This document shows positions 8,609 through 18,442 of a stretch of DNA of 64,000 bases, piece by piece. The notes under the pieces were generated by a model. It worked only from the letters and a program-made list of their open reading frames with translations, was not told the origin of the DNA and did no database searches. This DNA comes from Gemmatimonadota bacterium (GTDB taxonomy: Bacteria; Gemmatimonadota; Gemmatimonadetes; Gemmatimonadales; Gemmatimonadaceae). Position 1 is the stretch's first letter; the number at the start of each line of letters is the position of its first letter. The translations under genes were made by a program, and so were the position numbers. Location of the stretch: NCBI GenBank assembly GCA_003171215.1, contig PMYN01000129.1, positions 1 to 64,000 of the forward strand. Reading direction: 5' to 3'.

Positions 8609-9976
8609 GTGAGTTCTGAACGCATCGTACGTGTGGCCTCAGGACAGGGCTTCTGGGGTGATTGGCTCGACGCGCCCCGTCGGCAGGTGGAAGGCGGTCC
8701 CGTGGACTACCTCATGCTCGATTACCTCGCCGAGGTCACCATGTCCATTCTGCAGAAGCAGAAGGAGCGTGATCCCTCCATGGGATACGCGCGTGACTTC
8801 ATCGGCGCGATGGAAAGCGTGTTGCCGGCCGTCACCGATCGCGGCGTGAAGGTTATCGCGAATGCCGGGGGCGTAAATCCGCTGTCGTGCGCGCATGCCG
8901 TTCTCGATGTGGCAGAGGCCCGCCGCGTTGCGGGCAATGTGAGGGTTGGCGTCGTCACCGGCGACGACTTGCTCCCGCGATTGGATGAACTGCTCGCGTC
9001 CGGCCACGCGCTCGCACACATGGAGACCGGCGAGCCACTGAGCACCGTGCGCGATCGGGTGCTCTCGGCCAACGCTTACATCGGCTCCACGCCGATCGTC
9101 GAAGCGCTCGCGCGCGGAGCCAACGTCGTCGTCACCGGGCGCTCCACGGACACAGCGCTGACCATGGCGCCGCTCCGTTATGAATTCGGATGGGGCACTG
9201 AAGATTGGGACAAGCTCGCGGCCGGCATCATCGCGGGACATATCATCGAATGCGGCGCGCAGTGCTCGGGCGGCAATTGTCTCTATGACTGGCGCAACAT
9301 TCCAGACCTCGCGAACATCGGCTATCCCATCGTGGAAGCGAAGGCCGACGGCACGTTCACAATCGTGAAGCATCCGAACACCGGCGGGCGCATCAACGTG
9401 CAATCCGTGAGCGAGCAGTGCGTGTACGAAATGGGTGATCCGCACAGCTACATCACGCCCGACGTCGTCGCCGACTTCACGACCATTCATCTCGCGGCCG
9501 ACGGCGAGAATCGCGTGAAGGTGTTCGGCATCAAGGGACGCGCCGCCACGGACAAGCTCAAGGTGTCGGTGGCATATCGCTCAGGCTACAAAGCGGTCGG
9601 AACGCTGGTGTATGCGTGGCCGGATGCGCTCGAGAAGGCGCAACTCGCCGACCGCGTGCTTCGTGAGCGCCTCGAGAACATGGGACTGCGTTTTGACTCA
9701 CTGCTGACGGAGTTTGTCGGTGTCTCGTCAACGCATGGTCCCCTCACCGTGCAAACCGGCGAGGCGCCCGAGGTGCAGTTGCGTGTCGGCGTTCGCGCGC
9801 AGGATCGAAAGACGGTCGAGCGCTTCACGCGCGAGATCGCGCCGCTGGTGCTCAACGGCCCACCAAGCGTCACGGGTTTTGCCGGTGGTCGCCCCAAGGT
9901 GGAGGACATCGTGGCCTACTGGCCCGCACTGGTGGACAAGGCCGTCGTCAAGACAATGGTCGAGGTGCTGTCGTGA
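8609..9976 (+). CDS. AtuA-family protein (DUF1446, acyclic terpene utilisation)
   Basis: The 455-residue protein starts at GTG 8609, with a weak AGAGCAACC upstream. It matches the DUF1446/AtuA family throughout: an N-terminal GQGFWGD motif, [12 protein letters not shown], the [10 protein letters not shown] loop near residue 83 and the [11 protein letters not shown] segment near residue 170. AtuA-type proteins occur in operons for citronellol/geraniol and other branched acyl-CoA catabolism beside acyl-CoA carboxylases and dehydrogenases; their own reaction is poorly defined. Here the gene overlaps its small partner (GTGA) and is followed by hydratase remnants and an acyl-CoA dehydrogenase. The biotin-dependent carboxylase subunits usual in such operons are absent from the window. 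Confidence 0.88.
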   Translation: MSSERIVRVASGQGFWGDWLDAPRRQVEGGPVDYLMLDYLAEVTMSILQKQKERDPSMGYARDFIGAMESVLPAVTDRGVKVIANAGGVNPLSCAHAVLDVAEARRVAGNVRVGVVTGDDLLPRLDELLASGHALAHMETGEPLSTVRDRVLSANAYIGSTPIVEALARGANVVVTGRSTDTALTMAPLRYEFGWGTEDWDKLAAGIIAGHIIECGAQCSGGNCLYDWRNIPDLANIGYPIVEAKADGTFTIVKHPNTGGRINVQSVSEQCVYEMGDPHSYITPDVVADFTTIHLAADGENRVKVFGIKGRAATDKLKVSVAYRSGYKAVGTLVYAWPDALEKAQLADRVLRERLENMGLRFDSLLTEFVGVSSTHGPLTVQTGEAPEVQLRVGVRAQDRKTVERFTREIAPLVLNGPPSVTGFAGGRPKVEDIVAYWPALVDKAVVKTMVEVLS

Positions 9977-10332
9977 AAGTGAACCTCGTGGACATCGCGC
10001 ACGCGCGCTCCGGTGACAAGGGCGACACGGCGAACGTCGGCGTCATTGCCCTCAGGCCGGAATGGTATCCGTTCATCGCGGAGCAGCTCACGCTCGATCG
10101 TGTGCGAGAACACTTTCGCGGCGTCATCACCGGCGATGTCGAACGCTACGAGTTGCCCAACCTGAACGCGCTCAACTTCCTGTTGCACGGCGCGCTCGAC
10201 GGCGGAGGCACCCTCTCTCTCAAGACGGATGCGCAGGGCAAGGTCTTCTCCACGGCCATGCTGCGAATGGTCCTCGATGTGCCCGACGAGCGCGCCCGAG
10301 CGCTCGGCCTGCCGATGGTCACGGCGGCATGA
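9973..10332 (+). CDS. AtuA-like small partner (C-terminal ferredoxin-like fold)
   Basis: The 119-residue protein starts at GTG 9973, overlapping the AtuA stop. It corresponds to the C-terminal domain that is fused to AtuA in many bacteria ([19 protein letters not shown] at residues 5-23, then the [20 protein letters not shown] segment). It is split off here as a separate protein, presumably forming a complex with the larger AtuA protein. The next start overlaps its stop (ATGA). Confidence 0.85.
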   Translation: MKVNLVDIAHARSGDKGDTANVGVIALRPEWYPFIAEQLTLDRVREHFRGVITGDVERYELPNLNALNFLLHGALDGGGTLSLKTDAQGKVFSTAMLRMVLDVPDERARALGLPMVTAA

Positions 10333-10442
10333 GTCGCGTCCGGACGGAGCGAACGGGCACGATTGGCCGCGTCATCCCGGCACGTCTGGAAGCGAAGAAC
10401 GCGCTCAACCGCCAGATGGCCGTCGAAATCGAAGCCGCATAA
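10329..10442 (+). pseudogene. 37-codon stump of an enoyl-CoA hydratase
   Basis: An ATG overlapping the preceding stop opens a 37-residue frame whose sequence is the start of an enoyl-CoA hydratase/isomerase. It begins with a short beta-strand segment (RTERTGTIGRV) and continues with EAKNALNRQM at residues 23-32, the family's conserved Arg-Pro-Glu-x-x-Asn-Ala-Leu region. It ends at TAA 10440-10442, thirteen bases before the acyl-CoA dehydrogenase start. The remaining ~220 residues, including the oxyanion-hole and catalytic glutamates, are missing. Probably an internal deletion of a former operon gene, although translation of the short peptide through coupling remains possible. Confidence 0.75.
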
Positions 10443-10455
10443 CCGAGGCAAGAGC

Positions 10456-11673
10456 ATGGACGACGCGCTGTATTTCTCCGAGCAGCATTTGACGGTCCGC
10501 GAAATGGTTCGCCAGTTCGCCCGTGATGAGGTGGCGCCCGTCGCAGCGAAATTCGACGAGGACTCGACCTTCCCGTGGGAGAACGTGAAGCGCATGGGCG
10601 AACTCGGATTGCTCGGTGTGCCGTGGCCTGAAGAACTTGGCGGCGCCGGATTCGATCTACTCAGCTACATGATCACGATCTTCGAACTCGCCAAAGTCGA
10701 TGCGTCCACTGGTCTCACCGTCTCTGCGCACACGACACTGGGTACTTCCCCCATCGTGAATTTCGGTAACTCCGCGCAAAAGGAACGCTTTGTTCCGATG
10801 CTCGCCAGCGGCAAAGTGATCGGTGGATTCGGTCTCACCGAGCCCGACGCGGGGTCCGACGCAGGCAGCACACGAACCACTGCGGTGCGACGCGGTGAAC
10901 ACTACCTCATCAACGGCCGGAAGCGATTCATCACGCACGGAAGTGTCGGTGAGATTTTCATCGTGACTGCCGTGACCGATCCATCGATGGGCCCCAAGGG
11001 CATCAGCGCCTTCATCATGACGAAGGAGACGTCCGATCTCGACAAGGTGCGAACACTTGGCATCGGACATGATACGTCGCTCGATGTCATGAAGGGCTTT
11101 CGCGCCGGCAAGAAAGAGAACAAACTCGGCTGGCGCGCATCCGATACTGCCGAACTGATATTCGAGGACGTAGAAGTGCCGGTCGAAAACCTGGTCGGCG
11201 AAGAGGGGCAGGGTTTCGTGAATTTCATGAAGACACTCAACTCAGGGCGCATCGGTATCGCAGCGCTCTCGCTCGGCATCGCCGAGGGTGCCTACGAAGA
11301 GGCCGTGCGCTACGCCAGCGTTCGAAAGCAGTTCGGCAAGCCCATTGCCGAGTTTCAGGGCATATCGTTTCAGCTTGCCGACATGGCGACCGATATCGAG
11401 GCGGGGAAGCATCTCGTGTTCCACGCCGCGTGGCTCGCCCAGCACGGCAAGCCGTTCGCAAAGGAAGCCGCGATTGCCAAACTGTTCTGTTCGGAGTTGG
11501 CCATGCGAACAACGACTAAGGCCGTGCAGGTGTTCGGTGGGTACGGCTATACGAAGGACTATCCGGTGGAGCGCATGATGCGCGACGCGAAGATCTGCGA
11601 GATTGGGGAAGGAACATCGGAGATCCAGCGAATCGTGATTGCGCGGCATATCCTGAAGGAACTCGCGCCTTGA
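10456..11673 (+). CDS. acyl-CoA dehydrogenase
   Basis: The 405-residue protein, from ATG 10456, covers the full short/medium-chain acyl-CoA dehydrogenase fold. It has an N-terminal helical domain, the FAD-binding middle domain with GGFGLTEPDAGSDAG near residue 123, and a C-terminal helical domain with VQVFGGYGYTKDYPVERMMRD. The catalytic base is Glu385 in IGEGTSEIQR. It oxidises acyl-CoA to trans-2-enoyl-CoA and passes electrons to electron-transfer flavoprotein. Next to AtuA genes, the substrate is likely a branched or methylated acyl-CoA (inference). The operon has lost the hydratase that would act on its product. Confidence 0.93.
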   Translation: MDDALYFSEQHLTVREMVRQFARDEVAPVAAKFDEDSTFPWENVKRMGELGLLGVPWPEELGGAGFDLLSYMITIFELAKVDASTGLTVSAHTTLGTSPIVNFGNSAQKERFVPMLASGKVIGGFGLTEPDAGSDAGSTRTTAVRRGEHYLINGRKRFITHGSVGEIFIVTAVTDPSMGPKGISAFIMTKETSDLDKVRTLGIGHDTSLDVMKGFRAGKKENKLGWRASDTAELIFEDVEVPVENLVGEEGQGFVNFMKTLNSGRIGIAALSLGIAEGAYEEAVRYASVRKQFGKPIAEFQGISFQLADMATDIEAGKHLVFHAAWLAQHGKPFAKEAAIAKLFCSELAMRTTTKAVQVFGGYGYTKDYPVERMMRDAKICEIGEGTSEIQRIVIARHILKELAP

Positions 11674-11732
11674 TGTGTCTTGCGATGCTCACAGCAAACA
11701 ACAACGCCCGTTGCCAAACTGAGGTGCAGATT

Positions 11733-13259
11733 ATGAAGCCGCGACGCCAGATGCTTCGTGCATGGTGGGCAGTGATGTCTCTGTTGACCCTTTCGCGCTC
11801 TGCGGCTGCGCAGGAGCCGTACGCTGGTTTCGACGCTTATGTCGCGAAATCGCTGCAAACATTGCGGGTGCCGGGAGCGGCTGTCGCGATCGTGCGCAAT
11901 GACTCCGTGATCTATACGAAAGGGTATGGTGTGCTGGCCGCTGGCAGCCACACTCCGGTCAATGAGCAAACGCTCTTCGAGATCGGATCGAGCAGCAAGG
12001 CGTTTACCGCCACCATCGTTGCGATGATGGTCTCAGACGGCAAGATGCGCTACGACGATCTCATCTCGAAATATCTGCCCGATTTCAAACTGTACGATCC
12101 GGTTGCGAGTGCGCAGGTAACTCTCCGTGACGGATTGACGCACCGTAGCGGCATTGGACGAGGAGAGCTCATCTGGGTCGACGCTGGCACTTCGCGCGAG
12201 GACATCCTGCACCGAGTTCGCTTTCTCAAGCCCGAGTCAATATTTCGGTCCAGATGGTCTTATCAAAACATCTTGTATCTCGCCGCAGGCGAGGCGGCCG
12301 GTAAGGCAGCCGGCAGCACATGGGACGATCTCATCCAGCAGCGCATCTTCACGCCGCTCGGCATGACCTCGAGTTCGCCGACCTATCGCGGGGTCAAGAC
12401 AACCAACCTCGCCACGCCGCACGCGATGGACCACGATACCGTGGAGAGAAAGGGCCAGTTCAACGCGGAGAACATTGCGCCGGCGGGAGCCATCCTTTCG
12501 AATGCGGCCGACATGGCACAGTGGCTCCGATTCCAGCTGAACGACGGCGTCGTCAACGGCAAGCGACTGGTGAGTAGCGCAGCGTTGCGCGAAACCCACA
12601 TCCCGCAGATGATCATCGGCGCGGGTGGTCCTGGCGGCGGCGAGCAGACTTTGTTCAATACGTACGGCATGGGTTGGATCGTGCAGGATTATCGGCACGA
12701 GTTGATGTGGCAGCACGGAGGAAACACGCCCGGCATGACAACCGCCGTGGGCATGCTTCCGGAGAAGAAAATTGGTGTGGTCGTGCTGACCAGCATGGAC
12801 CATACTCAGCTTGCCGATTTGCTGATGCGCTACATTTTCGACCGCCATCTCGGCGCGCCGGTGCGCGACTACATCGGAGAAGCCAGTACGCGGGCCAGCG
12901 CTCAGCGCCGACCGCCCGACACGACCGCAGCCCATGTGCCCGTCTCTCCGCCGCTGCCGCTGACGGCGTACGTGGGCACCTTCGCGGATAGCCTGTACGG
13001 CGAGGCCACCGTATCCATCGAGAACGGCCGTCTCGAATTTACGCGCGGTTTGCAGCACGGTCCGCTCGAGTACTGGAATGCCAACAATTTCCGCTGGTGG
13101 AGCAATGGTTCGATCAGCGCAGTAAGCATGTACATCAAATTCGAGGTCACGCCCGACAGCAAAGTGACCGGCGTGTACTTCGGTTTGGCGCCGGATATTT
13201 CTTTGCTCGGCCGCAAAGGCGCGACCGGCGGCCGGGGTGGGCGCGGGGGGCAGCGCTGA
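11733..13259 (+). CDS. exported serine hydrolase (beta-lactamase/DD-peptidase fold, DUF3471 tail)
   Basis: I start this 508-residue protein at ATG 11733, after GAGGTG, rather than at 11670, because a signal peptide ending SAAAQEP follows directly. Active-site motifs are Ser86-Ser-Ser-Lys89, Tyr177-Gln-Asn179 and His328-Gly-Gly330. From about residue 400 there is a small beta domain of the DUF3471 type (YVGTFADSLYGEATVSIENG). Such proteins are usually annotated as serine hydrolases; several characterised relatives are D-aminopeptidases or D-Ala-D-Ala peptidases. The C-terminus is Gly/Arg-rich. It is the closest in the window to the 31227 protein, including the tail domain, and so likely a paralogue. 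Confidence 0.88.
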   Translation: MKPRRQMLRAWWAVMSLLTLSRSAAAQEPYAGFDAYVAKSLQTLRVPGAAVAIVRNDSVIYTKGYGVLAAGSHTPVNEQTLFEIGSSSKAFTATIVAMMVSDGKMRYDDLISKYLPDFKLYDPVASAQVTLRDGLTHRSGIGRGELIWVDAGTSREDILHRVRFLKPESIFRSRWSYQNILYLAAGEAAGKAAGSTWDDLIQQRIFTPLGMTSSSPTYRGVKTTNLATPHAMDHDTVERKGQFNAENIAPAGAILSNAADMAQWLRFQLNDGVVNGKRLVSSAALRETHIPQMIIGAGGPGGGEQTLFNTYGMGWIVQDYRHELMWQHGGNTPGMTTAVGMLPEKKIGVVVLTSMDHTQLADLLMRYIFDRHLGAPVRDYIGEASTRASAQRRPPDTTAAHVPVSPPLPLTAYVGTFADSLYGEATVSIENGRLEFTRGLQHGPLEYWNANNFRWWSNGSISAVSMYIKFEVTPDSKVTGVYFGLAPDISLLGRKGATGGRGGRGGQR

Positions 13260-13271
13260 TGCGATGTCAGG

Positions 13272-14501
13272 TCAACTCCACTTTCTGGTAGCGCGTTTCT
13301 GGGTGTTCAGCTGAACACCTCGACGCCAAACGGCGCGAATAGACAGGGTGTCGCTGATGTTGGTGGTTGGATCGCCGTCGACGAGCAGCAGATCGGCGCG
13401 GGCTCCGGCCACTATACGGCCCCTATCGTTGAGCCCGAAGCGACGTGCGGGAGTGGATGTGGCAGTGCGAAGCGCTTCGATAGGTGTCAATCCTGCAGCG
13501 ACGAGCAATTGCAGTTCGTGGTGCAAACTAGCACCGTGGGCCAGTCCGCCAAGGCTAGGGACTGGCTCCGACACATCGCTGCCTGCCAAGATGTCCACAC
13601 CCGCCTTGTGGAGCGCCAAGACGCTGGAAAAAACATCTTGAAGTTTTCCTCGGGGGTAGACGTTTATGCCGCGGGAAAGGGAATCGAGCCACCTCTGACT
13701 AAGCCTGCACTTGACTCGTGCGTCAGCGGCCAGCGCGGACGCGTTATTGCCGACGGCGGAGGAAATCGTCACCAAGGTGGGGATGACAAACGCGCCGGAG
13801 GATGCAATAGCAGCGACAAATTTGGGGGTGGGCTGACGGTCAAAGAATATATGTGCCAGTCCATCAACTCCGGCCGCAATGGCACGCTGCCCACCTTCGA
13901 CGGTCGTCACATGAGCGATGGCCATCTTATCATACCGATGAGCTTCCTTCACGGTCGCGAGGAGAGTCTCGTCATCTATCGTCGGTAGCCCCGGGAAACC
14001 GACACAGGATCCATCCTCAATAAACACTTTGATGTAGTCGGCTCCTCTGGCGACCTGCTTGCCTACGAATTTGGTTGCCTCGGCAGGGGTCGAGACAAAC
14101 GGATAGTGGTAGAAGAAGCGAATGAACAAGTTGCTGCTCGAACGCACATACTGGGCTGGGTGACCTCCCTTAGCGGTGACACCCATCCCAGGAGAGCGCA
14201 AATCTGCGATATCGGTGCGAACGGATATTGCTTTCCGCTGTTTGGTTGACCAGCGACCATTCATCTCCAGTTCGGTGGTGACACCAAACAACAACGCATC
14301 ATGCAGACCGTCCACGTCGGTATGCACGTGAGAGTCAATCAGACCCGGCATCAGGGTTGCGCCTTGGGCGTCGATGACTGTTGTCCCGGCTGGCGCTACG
14401 CCGCCAACCGAATGGACGTTCGCTCCGTCGATCACAACCATGTGCTCGTCAATGACGCGTTCCCCGTCGAAGATACGCGCATTGGTGATAACAGTGATCA
14501 T
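13272..14501 (-). CDS. amidohydrolase (imidazolonepropionase/prolidase-like)
   Basis: The 409-residue protein belongs to the amidohydrolase superfamily. Metal-binding His-x-His sits in LIDSHVHTD near residue 60, the probable carboxylated lysine in ADYIKVF near residue 155, histidines in AIAHVTT and GLAHIFFD, and the catalytic Asp in AGSDVSEPVP near residue 312. The composite beta-sandwich domain (ITNARIFDGERV and RIVAGARADLLLVDGDP) is complete. There is no signal peptide, so it is cytoplasmic. Relatives include Xaa-Pro dipeptidases and imidazolonepropionases; in this peptide-rich setting a dipeptidase role is plausible but unproven. Codon and base use looks lower in GC than in the neighbours, hinting at a different origin. 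Confidence 0.85.
   Translation of the reverse strand: MITVITNARIFDGERVIDEHMVVIDGANVHSVGGVAPAGTTVIDAQGATLMPGLIDSHVHTDVDGLHDALLFGVTTELEMNGRWSTKQRKAISVRTDIADLRSPGMGVTAKGGHPAQYVRSSSNLFIRFFYHYPFVSTPAEATKFVGKQVARGADYIKVFIEDGSCVGFPGLPTIDDETLLATVKEAHRYDKMAIAHVTTVEGGQRAIAAGVDGLAHIFFDRQPTPKFVAAIASSGAFVIPTLVTISSAVGNNASALAADARVKCRLSQRWLDSLSRGINVYPRGKLQDVFSSVLALHKAGVDILAGSDVSEPVPSLGGLAHGASLHHELQLLVAAGLTPIEALRTATSTPARRFGLNDRGRIVAGARADLLLVDGDPTTNISDTLSIRAVWRRGVQLNTQKRATRKWS
13302..13319. repeat. 18-bp perfect palindrome between convergent genes
   Basis: GGTGTTCAGCTGAACACC is fully self-complementary. It lies just inside the 3' end of the minus-strand amidohydrolase, about 40 bases after the stop of the convergent serine hydrolase. 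It could form a hairpin in both transcripts and act as a bidirectional terminator, although no T-run follows. Confidence 0.4.
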
Positions 14502-14823
14502 GTCCGTATAAAACCTTGATCAGGCGTATCCATGCAGTTTTGTTTTGGTTCGAATTTGGCAATCGGGCCGTGGACACTAGGGTCGATGTTCGAACGACAG
14601 TAGAGTCCGGTCATAAAAACTTCTTAAACTCGGTAGCGCTCGGCAACTCGCCGAGACACTTCTTGTGCGGTACACTCTCGGAATCGAGGCGGCTGCCAGT
14701 CGCCGCGCATAACCCGAGATCGCTGGACCCGCCACGCGCGGCGTGCGGGCATCGAAACCGCCCCCACGCTCATCGCAAAGAGCAGCAGAATTTCGGATCA
14801 CGGTGCGTCTTCCCAGAACGACC
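14502..14823. other. intergenic region, nothing recognised
   Basis: This 320-base gap lies upstream of the amidohydrolase and downstream of the next minus-strand gene. It must hold the amidohydrolase promoter; I see AT-richer sequence near 14505-14535 and 14600-14625 but no confident -35/-10 pair, operator or RNA motif. Confidence 0.4.
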
Positions 14824-15945
14824 TCACTCCGGATTGCTCGCGGGCGGTCGGCGACCCGTGACGGTCGGGGCAGCAGGCGGAAGGCCGAGCGCCGCGCGAA
14901 GAATCTGCCGGGAAAGCAGCCCAGGGTTTCCTCTGAGAGAGTTGGCGAGCACGGTAACGGACAATTCTTCGTCGGAGACCCATGCGTTGGCCGACGTGAA
15001 ACCAGGGATGGATCCTCCGTGTTGAATCAATTTGTGGCCAGCGATGGTGTCGATGATGAGAGCAAATCCGTATCTGCTCGCCGCCGCCGCACCTTCTGGC
15101 GTCGTCATCAATCGGTATGATGCCGCGGAGACCACTTTGCCGGTGTGCAAGGCGAGATTCCAGCGCGCCATATCACCGACCGTCGAACAGATCGCACCCG
15201 CCGAGAACGCCTGCGACACCGAGAAATACGGCGCGTTGACGACTGTATCGTTGAGCAAGTCGTACCCGCGCGCGCGATGGGGAATGATCGAGGCCACGTC
15301 GCATACGCGAGTACTGCTCAGTCCAAGAGGTTTCGCAAACCGCTCGGCGAAATCGACCACCCAGCGCTTCCCCGTGACCCGCTCGATGATCATGCCGAGC
15401 AGAACGTAGCCCTGATTGTCGTACTTGTACTTGGTGCCGGGCGCGAAATCCATCGGAACGTTGAAGGTGGGAGCGATCATCGTATCAGGCGTCATCTCCT
15501 CACCCCAGCGCTGCGGCCACGCGGGCACGGCAGTGTAGTTCGGAATGCCGGATGTGTGATTGAGCAGCTCGTGCACCGTGACCGCACGCCACGCTTCGGG
15601 CAGCGACGGCAGATAAGAACCGATCGACTCGTCGATCTTCACCTTCCCCTGATCGACGAGTTGCATTATTGCAGCCGCAGTGAACTGCTTGGTCGCCGAG
15701 CCCAGTTCGTATACGGAGATCGACGTCGCATCGACGTTTTGCTCGATGTCAGATTTTCCCCACGCACCCATGACAATCGGGTTGCCGCCCCGAGTGATGG
15801 AGATGGCGATGCTCGGCGTGCTGCCTGCCGCGATGAAAGCTCTTGCGAGTGAATCCACTTGATGCACGATCGTCGCATTGGTCGGACGGACTTGCGCTGC
15901 AGCCAGTGCAGGCACAATGATGAGGGTGCTAACAAGACGTCGCAT
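14824..15945 (-). CDS. exported serine hydrolase (class C beta-lactamase fold)
   Basis: The 373-residue protein has a short signal peptide (STLIIVPALAAAQ) and a single catalytic domain. The motifs are Ser83-Ala-Thr-Lys86, Tyr175-Asp-Asn177 and His309-Gly-Gly311, with spacing normal for the penicillin-recognising serine hydrolases. Unlike its neighbours at 6499 and 11733 it has no extra C-terminal domain. It likely acts in the periplasm on D-amino-acid-containing peptides, esters or amides; sequence does not decide which. It is followed on the same strand by no close gene, so it may be transcribed alone. Confidence 0.87.
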   Translation of the reverse strand: MRRLVSTLIIVPALAAAQVRPTNATIVHQVDSLARAFIAAGSTPSIAISITRGGNPIVMGAWGKSDIEQNVDATSISVYELGSATKQFTAAAIMQLVDQGKVKIDESIGSYLPSLPEAWRAVTVHELLNHTSGIPNYTAVPAWPQRWGEEMTPDTMIAPTFNVPMDFAPGTKYKYDNQGYVLLGMIIERVTGKRWVVDFAERFAKPLGLSSTRVCDVASIIPHRARGYDLLNDTVVNAPYFSVSQAFSAGAICSTVGDMARWNLALHTGKVVSAASYRLMTTPEGAAAASRYGFALIIDTIAGHKLIQHGGSIPGFTSANAWVSDEELSVTVLANSLRGNPGLLSRQILRAALGLPPAAPTVTGRRPPASNPE

Positions 15946-16044
15946 GGCGATGCTGAGCTCGAGGTAAGGGACGGTTCTAATGGTCCACTCAATGCGCCTA
16001 AGTTTGCAGCGACGATTCCGGACGCGCGCCGCCAGTGACGACGT

Positions 16045-18336
16045 CTACCGGCCAGCTGGCGGCGTCTGCTTCTCCCAGACGAACCGCCTCAGAAAATCGC
16101 CCGTATGAGCGTACATGTCGATCATCCGACTATGGATTGACACTTCGTGCATATCGTCTGGCACCATGAGCAATTCGAAGTAAATATTTCGTGCTCGCAG
16201 AAGCGGAATCAGGCCGATTGTTTGTGAGGCATCCACGTTCCGGTCATCATCCGCCTGCCACAGCATCACGGGTGATTTCCACGAATCGATCGCGGCGATG
16301 GCGGAAGACTCAAAAGCGACCGAGCTATCGGAGATCGTGCTACCGTACAGGTGCACACCAGCGAGGTCGGCTCCCGCGACGAAAATGTCAGAGTTACGCG
16401 CGAGCGCTTGCGCCGTGAGCAGGCCGCCGTAGGAAATCCCATATATACCGATGCGGGCGGGATCCACATCAGGTCGTGATTGCAAGTATTTCGCGCCCGC
16501 CACGACATCCTGGTATTCAGAGTTACCACTTGCCATTGTGCCTGGGGCGTTTGTGAACGATCGCCCGTATCCAATGCCGCTTCGATAGTTGATGGATATC
16601 ACGACATAGCCCTGATCTGCCAGCCACTGATTGAAGGCGTAGCACCATGAATACGCCTGCATATAGTGGTAGCCCGGCAGCATCTGTCGCGGCGGTCCGC
16701 CGTGGACGTATACGATTGCGGGGCGACGTTCCCCCGGTTTGAGGTTCTTGGGCAGGAACAGCTGATTGTGAATCTCCAAGCCGTCCGCTGCTTTGGTGAG
16801 AACGATCTGCGGGGTGACGTGGGCGGCCGCCGGAAAGTCCGCCGGCAGGGCTGGGAAGATGAGCCTGGTCGCGCCGTCTTCGGCTGACACGATACCCACC
16901 GAGCCCGGCTGCGCGACGCCGTAGGAGAGGATAGCGAACTGCTTGCCCGACGCGACTGGAGTCGGAAACGCCTCGATGTTGCTCCCGCTGGTGATACGGC
17001 GCGGCGTTCCGCCTGTAGCTGACACCGCCCAAACGTGCCGGCGCTCAATGTCACCCGCGTTCGTGTAGTAGTAGAGCGTCTTGCCGTCGGACGAGATCGC
17101 TGAGCCTTCGATCAAACCATCGGTTGTGGTCAGCCGAACTGGCGGCAGGTTGGCGCTGGAGAGATTGATGCTGTAGTAACGGTCCCACTCGTCGCGGGGA
17201 ACTTGAACCGGGAAGACGACATTATCGCCTGCCAGACGGACGTTGTTGATGTTGGCGAAGAGGGGATCCCCCGCCTGGTTGTGCCAGACCTCTCGTGCTG
17301 TCAGCGTGGACACATCGGCGACCATGAACGAAAGCGTGTAGCCGCCCGTGAACGCCGAACTGTACAACCCTGGCGAACGGAGCAGCGGATTATTCGGCGC
17401 CGCACCACCACCTGCACGTCCCTCGCCGCCGCGTCCGCGCCCGCGTCCTCCTCCTCCACAGCCACCATCCAAGCCGCTCCCGCCTGCGCGAGCTGCGGCC
17501 GCGACTCCGAGGGGCCCCGCCGCGCCTCCTGATGCGCCCGCGGCCTGTTGCACTTGCTGTCCGAACGGCGCCCCAGGCCGACGCATGAAGAACAGTCGCT
17601 TCCCGTCCGGAAACCAAGTCGGACTTGCGTCGCAATCGAAACTCGGCGCGATGTAATCGACCGATCGGGTCTTCCCGTCATAGATCCCGATGAGGGAGTG
17701 ATTCATGCGCGAGCTCACAAACGCGATCTTCGAACCGTCGGGTGACCACCGTGGGGACCCATTATTCCCCCACTCTTTAATGAAGGGCACGCCACCGGTA
17801 TCCATGGACGTCGTCGGCACTCCCTGCGCAATCCGAACCCGGTAGATCTGCGCGTCCTTCGCGTAGAGCGCAAAGCGCCCGTCCGGCGAGAGTTCGAATC
17901 CCGAACCTTCCGCGACACGCCATGCCGGTCCGCCATTTGTACGCACGGCCCATGTCGCATAGTCGCCACCGTCCGGATTGTGTGACGGATTTGCGATCCA
18001 TCCCTGCCGGTTTGGAGGAGTGCCACGGACAAAAATTGCGGTGGATCCGTCATCCGACAGCGCCAGCTCAGTCAATTCGACGCCGTCATCCTTTTGAAAG
18101 CGCGTCAGGCGCAGCGGTTTGAAATCCGGCGCGGCCGCCGTGTAGACGTTTCGCATCCCACGATCGTATACGATCCACGCGATTCGGTCGATCTTCTTCG
18201 CCGCCACAAGTTCCGACGGAGATGCGGGACTCAGGAACTGTGCGATGGTGGGTTTCGCCTGCGCGCGAAGTTGTGGCGCAAGGACGACGCTGAACGTCGC
18301 AAGGACAACGCTGAGGGCGCGACGGGAGCGGAGCAT
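16045..18336 (-). CDS. exported prolyl oligopeptidase-family (S9) peptidase
   Basis: The 763-residue protein, from ATG 18336, has GGAGG just upstream and a signal peptide ending QLRAQAKP. The N-terminal ~480 residues form a WD40/beta-propeller-like domain (repeats such as SPRWSPDGSKIAFVSSRM). The C-terminal alpha/beta-hydrolase holds Ser635 in GISYGG, Asp698 in DDDRNV and His730 in DDMHEVS. It would cleave short peptides, often after proline, in the periplasm. A Gly/Ala/Arg-rich insert around residues 265-305 sits inside the propeller region and is probably a disordered loop. The gene is divergent from the GNAT gene, and both may be controlled from the site C region. Confidence 0.9.
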   Translation of the reverse strand: MLRSRRALSVVLATFSVVLAPQLRAQAKPTIAQFLSPASPSELVAAKKIDRIAWIVYDRGMRNVYTAAAPDFKPLRLTRFQKDDGVELTELALSDDGSTAIFVRGTPPNRQGWIANPSHNPDGGDYATWAVRTNGGPAWRVAEGSGFELSPDGRFALYAKDAQIYRVRIAQGVPTTSMDTGGVPFIKEWGNNGSPRWSPDGSKIAFVSSRMNHSLIGIYDGKTRSVDYIAPSFDCDASPTWFPDGKRLFFMRRPGAPFGQQVQQAAGASGGAAGPLGVAAAARAGGSGLDGGCGGGGRGRGRGGEGRAGGGAAPNNPLLRSPGLYSSAFTGGYTLSFMVADVSTLTAREVWHNQAGDPLFANINNVRLAGDNVVFPVQVPRDEWDRYYSINLSSANLPPVRLTTTDGLIEGSAISSDGKTLYYYTNAGDIERRHVWAVSATGGTPRRITSGSNIEAFPTPVASGKQFAILSYGVAQPGSVGIVSAEDGATRLIFPALPADFPAAAHVTPQIVLTKAADGLEIHNQLFLPKNLKPGERRPAIVYVHGGPPRQMLPGYHYMQAYSWCYAFNQWLADQGYVVISINYRSGIGYGRSFTNAPGTMASGNSEYQDVVAGAKYLQSRPDVDPARIGIYGISYGGLLTAQALARNSDIFVAGADLAGVHLYGSTISDSSVAFESSAIAAIDSWKSPVMLWQADDDRNVDASQTIGLIPLLRARNIYFELLMVPDDMHEVSIHSRMIDMYAHTGDFLRRFVWEKQTPPAGR

Positions 18337-18442
18337 AAGGTCCTCCGTGAGCTGGAAGCGAGCCGATCGGAAGTCGAGGGAACACGCGGGTCCGTTGGAA
18401 ACTAAGGGAATAGCGCAAGAGGCACTAGACTGATACTCCTGT

